From assembly GCA_903813345.2 (NCBI GenBank), contig CAIIXF020000011.1, positions 5,854,571-5,918,570 of the forward strand: 64,000 nt of DNA, in the 5' to 3' direction. Position 1 is the stretch's first letter; each line of letters opens with the position of its first letter. Both the position numbers and the translations under genes were made by a program. The stretch is from Owenia fusiformis (lineage: Eukaryota; Annelida; Polychaeta; Sabellida; Oweniidae). The notes below the pieces were generated by a model. The model saw only the letters and a program-made list of their open reading frames with translations. It did not search any database and was not told where the DNA came from. Of the stretch, positions 58,829 to 64,000 are shown in pieces.

Positions 58829-59607
58829 TAAATTGCTAAAGAGATGTTGGCACAGTTGTTTCAAGAGATTATCTTTAGTCTAAATAAATAATATATAAAG
58901 TTATAAAATCCATAAAATTATTTTGAATCATTTTGACTTAATTGTGATCTTTTTCTGAAATATAAGAAATCTAGACAATTTGGAAAGTAATACAAGAATA
59001 GACTTTTAGATCTAAGAAATAATAATATGCACTCAAAAGTTTCTAGATTTATGATTTTATTTCTTCTCCCTTGGTAACAGTGGTAACTTTAGGGCTATAA
59101 TGATAAGGAGCTATTAAAACCTACTCTCATCTGATTTATAAAATTGCACTTAAGTTTGGAATGAATACCCTTGAATAGCATCAACAGAGATGGTTCAGTT
59201 TTTACATACTGTTTTGTTTCTTTTCTTATTACTATCCATAATAGTTAATGGTGTCTTTGTTCGCCCATCTCTTACATGGTCATAAACATGGTAAAGCATG
59301 GGAAGATGTAATAATGGAGACATTGTCCAAATTAAGGTAGATAGGGTGCTGTTATATATAGAAAAGTATTGTTCGAGAACATCAACAGCAAAATTAAATT
59401 TGATGAATACCATCCTGAAAATGCATTCATAGTGTTAATGTCCTCAAAAGATAAATATGTCCAAAAGCAAGTTGGCATTTTTATAAATAAAGCATTCAAG
59501 GTCATTGAACTTGTCTGAAGAACATTCTGGATGCATCACACTGCTTTAAGTATTATGTATAGTTAAATACATGTTAATAACCTGTTTTTGTATATACTAT
59601 ATTTGTA

Positions 59608-59652
59608 TAATAATAGTGTAGTGTAGTGTAGTATAATGTAGTGTAGTGTAGT
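59608..59652 (+). repeat. GTGTA simple repeat
   Basis: Short run of TAGTG/TGTAG pentamers about 150 bp upstream of DENND5 exon 3. Confidence 0.7.
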
Positions 59653-59799
59653 AAGGTTTTATTTTTGTACTGACTAATATGTCATACCATGACATTCTAA
59701 GAGTCAATGTCAATAAAAGATATATATAATAGATTATATATAGTATTAACTACTGAGTAAATGCTTTAAAATGATATATTGTATATTTTGTATTTTCAG

Positions 59800-60337
59800 T
59801 TATGCCATCCAAAGGGCCTCTCATTCAGGACGCAGAAGCAATCCCGGGAGTCTCAATTTCACTCATTCATCATCACCCGGGAAGATGGTTCAAGGACGTA
59901 TGGCGCCGCCTATACATTTTACGAAAAAGTGTCAAACACTCAAATATGTGCAGCGATGAAAACACTTCACGCGATGCACTACGCTGAGCTAAGCAACAAC
60001 CAATCACATACACTGTATTCACATTTAGGACCCGTTTATCAGCGATCACCGGAGCCAAATCGGCGAAAACCACCCACCAAAGAGGATAATGATATCTACG
60101 ATCATACAGATACGTTATTTGCGACAAAGAGCATATGTTTATTGTGCCAGTTACCTCTAATACAGCCATGCAGGAAATTTCTCAAGTCTATATATAAAGC
60201 CGTATGTGTGGATCAGGGAGAGTTCTCCCTTGAGAGCTATATATATAATATACTATATGAAGTGCCCTGCCCCCCTCCAGGGAGGAGTCTCAAATTCTAC
60301 ACACCAGGGAACAGGGCAATTATTTGCCAACGGCCAG
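59800..60337 (+). CDS. DENND5: DENND5-type Rab GEF, coding exon 3 (core DENN region)
   Basis: After TATTTTCAG, phase 0, to donor GTTTGT, phase 1: 179 codons plus one base. It opens L-C-H-P-K-G-L-S-F-R-T-Q, then Q-F-H-S-F-I-I-T-R-E-D-G-S-R-T-Y-G-A (the upstream DENN signature), F-Y-E-K-V, Q-I-C-A-A-M-K-T-L-H. A variable basic/acidic linker follows (about residues 72-107), then S-I-C-L-L-C-Q-L-P-L-I-Q-P-C-R-K-F-L, and L-E-S-Y-I-Y-N-I-L-Y-E-V-P-x-P-P-P-G-R-S-L-K-F. All blocks match DENND5A/B in order. Base composition is richer in GC than the introns. No stop in this frame. Confidence 0.95.
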
Positions 60338-61365
60338 GTTTGTAATTATTTTCATACATAGGAAAACCGGTCTTATCACAAAAACTGAAATTGTGCTTCA
60401 GAGCCAAAAATGTGCCCAAAATTAGGAAGAAAACATGCTAAATTTAAATCCGACTTTTTGGTCTATATATGCAAGGAAAAATTGTTCAGACATTAGCCAT
60501 GGCTCATTAGAAAGGTCTCTTTGTACTTTTTAAGAAAAGCAAAAAATCAGAATATTGAAAAATCTGTTATAAGACCTCTAGTCTTTTCCCGTGGCCTGGC
60601 ATTGCCCACTCGATTATTTCACAACCGTGAAGTGGTGAAATTAGCCGCAGTCATTAAATTAGCCGCAGTCGTTAAATTAGCCACAGTCATTTCATAAGAT
60701 GCATTTGCTCTCATTATCTAATTTGGCATTTGAATCTGTAACAGCAATACATTATTCTATGTGGCACCATTTTGTCATGTTAATGTATTGTTCAAATTAT
60801 ATTTAAGTGCTATGAGTGAAAATAGGATACAATCTACATTAAATCATCCCACAAAGCCCTGAAAATAGGCTTATGTGACACAATTTAACACATTTATCAT
60901 GTTTTACTAATTATTTGCTCAGGGAAGACAGGAATTTTTGATTTACGAATGTTAAGACTAAAATCACATATGGAAAGAATAATCCATCTATTATTTCATT
61001 TGAAGGTCATTTAACAGGGGTACCAATATAAGACCATGCTTTAATCGTCCTCAATAATGTGACATCATGTCATATTATAGAACTATTATGTCATGACCAC
61101 ATGTGGTGACATATTGTTACAGTCTCCATTTTTATGGATGGTATTTGGCAGTTGGTGTTCTGCATTTGGCAGTCAGCATTTGTAACAAATGGCAGGTGGT
61201 GACACTTTCTATGTTATAATGCCTTGATATGAACTCTTGTACTGTGCTATCACCAATTATCTCCATAAGAGTAATGTCCTTCGATTCCCACTTCATTTAG
61301 TTTACTCAAACCTGCACAGTCAGTCATATTGTGATATCTAATTGTTTTGAAGTTGATAACATACA

Positions 61366-61798
61366 GCAAAACCTGTATATGTGAACACCTCTATAAAATG
61401 AACACCTCAGAATGTGAACACTTTTCAATCTCATGTTGACTCTCATTCTGTCATCAAAGCCTTTATTTGTAAACACCTGATCTGTGAATATAAACACTAA
61501 TATGTTTATGTGAACACCTGTCAATTTGAACACTTATTGATATGAATATCGGTTCCCTACATGTCAGTATGTATATCAATCAATATAAAAACATGTTGAT
61601 GTGAATACCTGCTATTGTGAACACCTACTGGAAGATCCAGAAGCTAACAGGTTGGGGGCACATTTCAAAACCCAAGAAAATTTCTGCACTCAGGGTGATG
61701 GGAATTTTTGGCCCCTAAATCCAAAAATTGGCCTTTTGACACCTGTCAACACTTTCAAATGTGAACACTCCTGCCATGTAAACCAGCATTCATTTTAA
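61366..61798. repeat. GAACACC-rich CAGTAAAACC-related repeat
   Basis: Begins CAGCAAAACCTGTATATGTG and consists of repeated GTGAACACCT words (more than ten, for example at 61380, 61400, 61412, 61512, 61618). It ends in TGTCAACACTTTCAAATGTG. No frame of note. Confidence 0.55.
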
Positions 61799-61976
61799 AC
61801 AAGTTAAACTGTATATTAGAATTTTATTGTTTCAAATTAATCAATCTCAGACATGATAATGAGACTTAAATCACTAATCATTCATTAATGATCATATTAA
61901 ACATAAAAAGTACTGATATAGACACATCATGTGATTTTGAATATTTAATAACACTGATCAGACTATATACTTCAAG

Positions 61977-62563
61977 TAGGGCTGCCATCGAACTCAAATG
62001 TCAGTGTCGACAGTCGAACTCTGCTGTCGAAAATATTGTCGACAATCGAACTTTCCAGGGAGAAAAAATCATCGGGAAAAAAAGAAAAATTATTTCTGTG
62101 TTGTTGGTTCGTTTTACGTTTCACTTTATACACTATCGGGGAAAAGCTTCATATAACTTATATTCATATTGGTATGTAATTGCCTAATATTGTTACTAAA
62201 TGCCAAGTTAATAGAATATTATAGACGAAAATGGGACAAATACCTGCAATGTTTCGACCGGGATTTATTTCGACTGCTCGGGCGAAATCTCGTACAACGT
62301 CTCGCAAGAGAGAAGAGAAGTCATGAAGGGAACTTCCGGGTGAATTTATTTTTTGAAAATGAAATGAATGTGAACAATATTTCCGCAGAATACGCGCACA
62401 TAACACGTTGAAATGTGTATTGAAATGTATTGGGGCCATTTGGATATTTTCAAGTAAGTATTGATATCGTTTGCTGTCGACATGACGGGAATTTTGTCGA
62501 CTTCGTTGTCGAACTTGCATTTTGACTGACAAGTCGACGTTCCGACTAATGATGGCAGCCCTA
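61977..62563. mobile_element. hAT-like MITE, 587 bp, 8-bp target duplication
   Basis: Starts TAGGGCTGCCATC and ends GATGGCAGCCCTA. ACTTCAAG is present exactly on both sides (61969-61976 and 62564-62571). An 8-bp duplication with AGGG-type ends is the hAT pattern. Subterminal GTCGAC/TGTCGA words are clustered at both ends and could be transposase sites. No transposase. Confidence 0.9.
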
Positions 62564-63495
62564 ACTTCAAGGTAACAAAATAAAAAATAACACAGCTGCC
62601 ATTCATTATAGGTCAATATCAACTTCTGAACAAAACAATATTTCTAAAAAAACAATAAAAACTCTCCTTATGATAGAAAGATCTTTGACAGAATATCTAT
62701 CAAAATTCATAGAGTTAAAGAATTTGCCATAAAATGATATAATCGCATCACGATGAGGTGATTGAATAGTGATTGAATAGTCATTTAGCGCAGTTAAGCT
62801 ACTTTGATGTAATTGATTGGCTAATTCTATTGGGCATCAAGACATCATCGTCAGTTATATATTGATTTGTGCCCTAGTTCTTGATTTAATCCACTTGATT
62901 GATATGGTTTGAAAAGGGAAAGGATAAAACTTGTAAACTTTCACTATAATATACAGGGGCGTAGCCAGTTTACAGTCAGGGGGGTGCGATCGCCAGAAAA
63001 AGTTGTTTTTCAGTCAAGAGGGTGCGATTGTGACATAAACAAACCAAAAAAAAAGATTTATTTTGAATTTTACAAAAATTGATGCAACTCCCCTCAAAAT
63101 TGTTAATTAAGATCTAAGTATCAAATTGTCTCTGTAAGTTAGAGGGTAGTGAGTACTACTCACCTCTGTCTTGGGGTTTTGTTTTGTATACCAAAATGTG
63201 TTTACTGAAGATTAATCAGTTCTAATTTAGGAGAGCAGTATATCAGTTTTCACCTGTTTACAGTGATTTATTTACTTTAGATTATGTACTTTTCTTCAAC
63301 TTCTGCACTGCATAGTAAACAGATGGTATTTATAGAGGTTGGATATGATCAGTATGGGTTGCCAATCCAAAATATTATTAAATTTTCCTCTATAGATATT
63401 TCTCAAAGTTATGTACATTATTTCTTTAAATATTTCCAGAATCACAATTTTACTTCATTACTGCTTCTTCACTCTTTTCTATTTGTCTCTTTTAG

Positions 63496-63538
63496 GGTTG
63501 AATGAGTTACCACTGTTTGACTTATTTGATATTTTCAG
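63496..63538 (+). repeat. Duplicated 5' end of DENND5 exon 4 with its acceptor
   Basis: A 43-bp unit: GGTTGAATGAGTTACCACT, then GTTTGAC, followed by TTATTTGATATTTTCAG, repeated directly before true exon 4. Using the outer acceptor (63494-63495) would shift the frame and hit TGA at 63546-63548. Confidence 0.85.
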
Positions 63539-63664
63539 GGTTGAATGAGTTACCACTATTTGACTTCTCTCTCAAGGACTTATTTGTTAAGTTAGGAGTT
63601 GAGAATGTTTTGCAGCTCATCACAAGTGCTTTGTTGGAGCACCAAATTCTCATTTACTCAAAAG
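63539..63664 (+). CDS. DENND5: DENND5-type Rab GEF, coding exon 4
   Basis: Entered in phase 1 after ATTTTCAG and left in phase 1 before GTAGGT. The translation [23 protein letters not shown], then [18 protein letters not shown], is the cDENN block of DENND5 ([39 protein letters not shown]). Joins exon 3 as R-P-G-L-N-E. Confidence 0.94.
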
Positions 63665-63945
63665 GTAGGTCAAATTTCGAAAAGTGGAAAAAAGTGAAAT
63701 CAGCAAGGAATAAAGTAAACAGGCATTAAAGCAATACTCTAAGTTGTTTAGGGTACATACCTTTCATTGAAATTGAATAACTAATGAGCATCAAACATGT
63801 TATTCTTTGGATATTATAGTGCCATATCACTGGCAAAAATCAATATTTTATCAATGAAATTTCTCAAAAGTTCTCAAATTGTCTGACATCAAGTTTTTAA
63901 TTTTTTATATTTATTTATATATAATTTTATTTATTTCATTTTCAG

Positions 63946-64000
63946 ACTATCAACAATTAATGATGGTTGCTGAAAGTATCTCAGTCTTGTTGTTCCCGTT
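63946..64000 (+). CDS. DENND5: DENND5-type Rab GEF, coding exon 5 (partial)
   Basis: After TTTTCAG, phase 1, running off the right edge. The split codon gives D, then Y-Q-Q-L-M-M-V-A-E-S-I-S-V-L-L-F-P, matching YQxLMxVAESIxALxFPF of DENND5. Intron 4 is only 281 bp. Confidence 0.92.

Larger units (their letters stand above)
28555..59799 (+). other. DENND5 intron 2
   Basis: A 31-kb phase-0 intron, GTATGT to TATTTTCAG. It contains the nested insertion at 30028-41021 and the repeats listed separately. In 42000-44290, 44870-47700, 48000-51450 and 56500-58320 I see only AT-rich intron sequence, short diverged tandem duplications and poly-C tracts (47610, 47745). Confidence 0.75.

Overview
The window is AT-rich animal nuclear DNA: protein-coding exons are small, separated by long introns, bounded by GT/AG and surrounded by many short DNA-transposon derivatives, minisatellites and a tRNA-derived SINE. 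The best-supported source is an invertebrate, probably a spiralian and perhaps a mollusc. The sarcoplasmic calcium-binding protein resembles the annelid type, and the repeat families (CCGT-rich element, CAGTAAAACCTG elements, GGCGGATCC elements) are typical of marine invertebrates. Species cannot be told from sequence alone.

Genes. (1) A HINT1-like histidine-triad nucleotide hydrolase on the minus strand has its first two coding exons at 1071-952 and 284-180; the catalytic third exon lies off the left edge. (2) About 2 kb away and divergent from it begins a DENND5 (Rab6IP1-type Rab GEF) gene on the plus strand. Five coding exons cover the N-terminal half of its DENN region: 3028-3124, 28445-28554, 59800-60337, 63539-63664 and 63946 to the edge. 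All phases join correctly. (3) Inside DENND5 intron 1, on the minus strand, lies a tandem pair of 4.2-kb units carrying a four-exon sarcoplasmic calcium-binding protein gene. Copy A (15499-18323) is intact with 194 codons. Copy B (19681-22165) has an in-frame TAG and is probably a pseudogene.

Mobile DNA. DENND5 intron 2 (31 kb) holds the most striking structure, a three-level nest. A 10,994-bp insertion (30028-41021) has 501-bp terminal inverted repeats and a 5-bp target duplication ATTGT. It contains a non-LTR reverse transcriptase fragment. That fragment is itself split by a 7.6-kb insertion (31141-38743) with CAGGCA termini and a 4-bp duplication TTGA; taking it out restores the RT frame exactly. 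The inner element contains a chain of consistent minus-strand splice sites that may mark a spliced transcript. Elsewhere there are well-bounded non-autonomous elements with visible target duplications: Harbinger-like (TTA), hAT-like (8 bp), several TA-flanked, one TTAA-flanked present in only one paralogue, and a decayed mariner.

A recurrent theme is short tandem duplication of splice junctions: three copies of the DENND5 exon 2 acceptor, two of the exon 4 acceptor, four of the calcium-binding protein exon 2 acceptor (in both paralogues), and a duplicated exon 3 donor region in copy A. Stretches not listed hold intron or intergenic sequence in which I recognise nothing. Splice sites, boundaries and alignments were all judged by eye.
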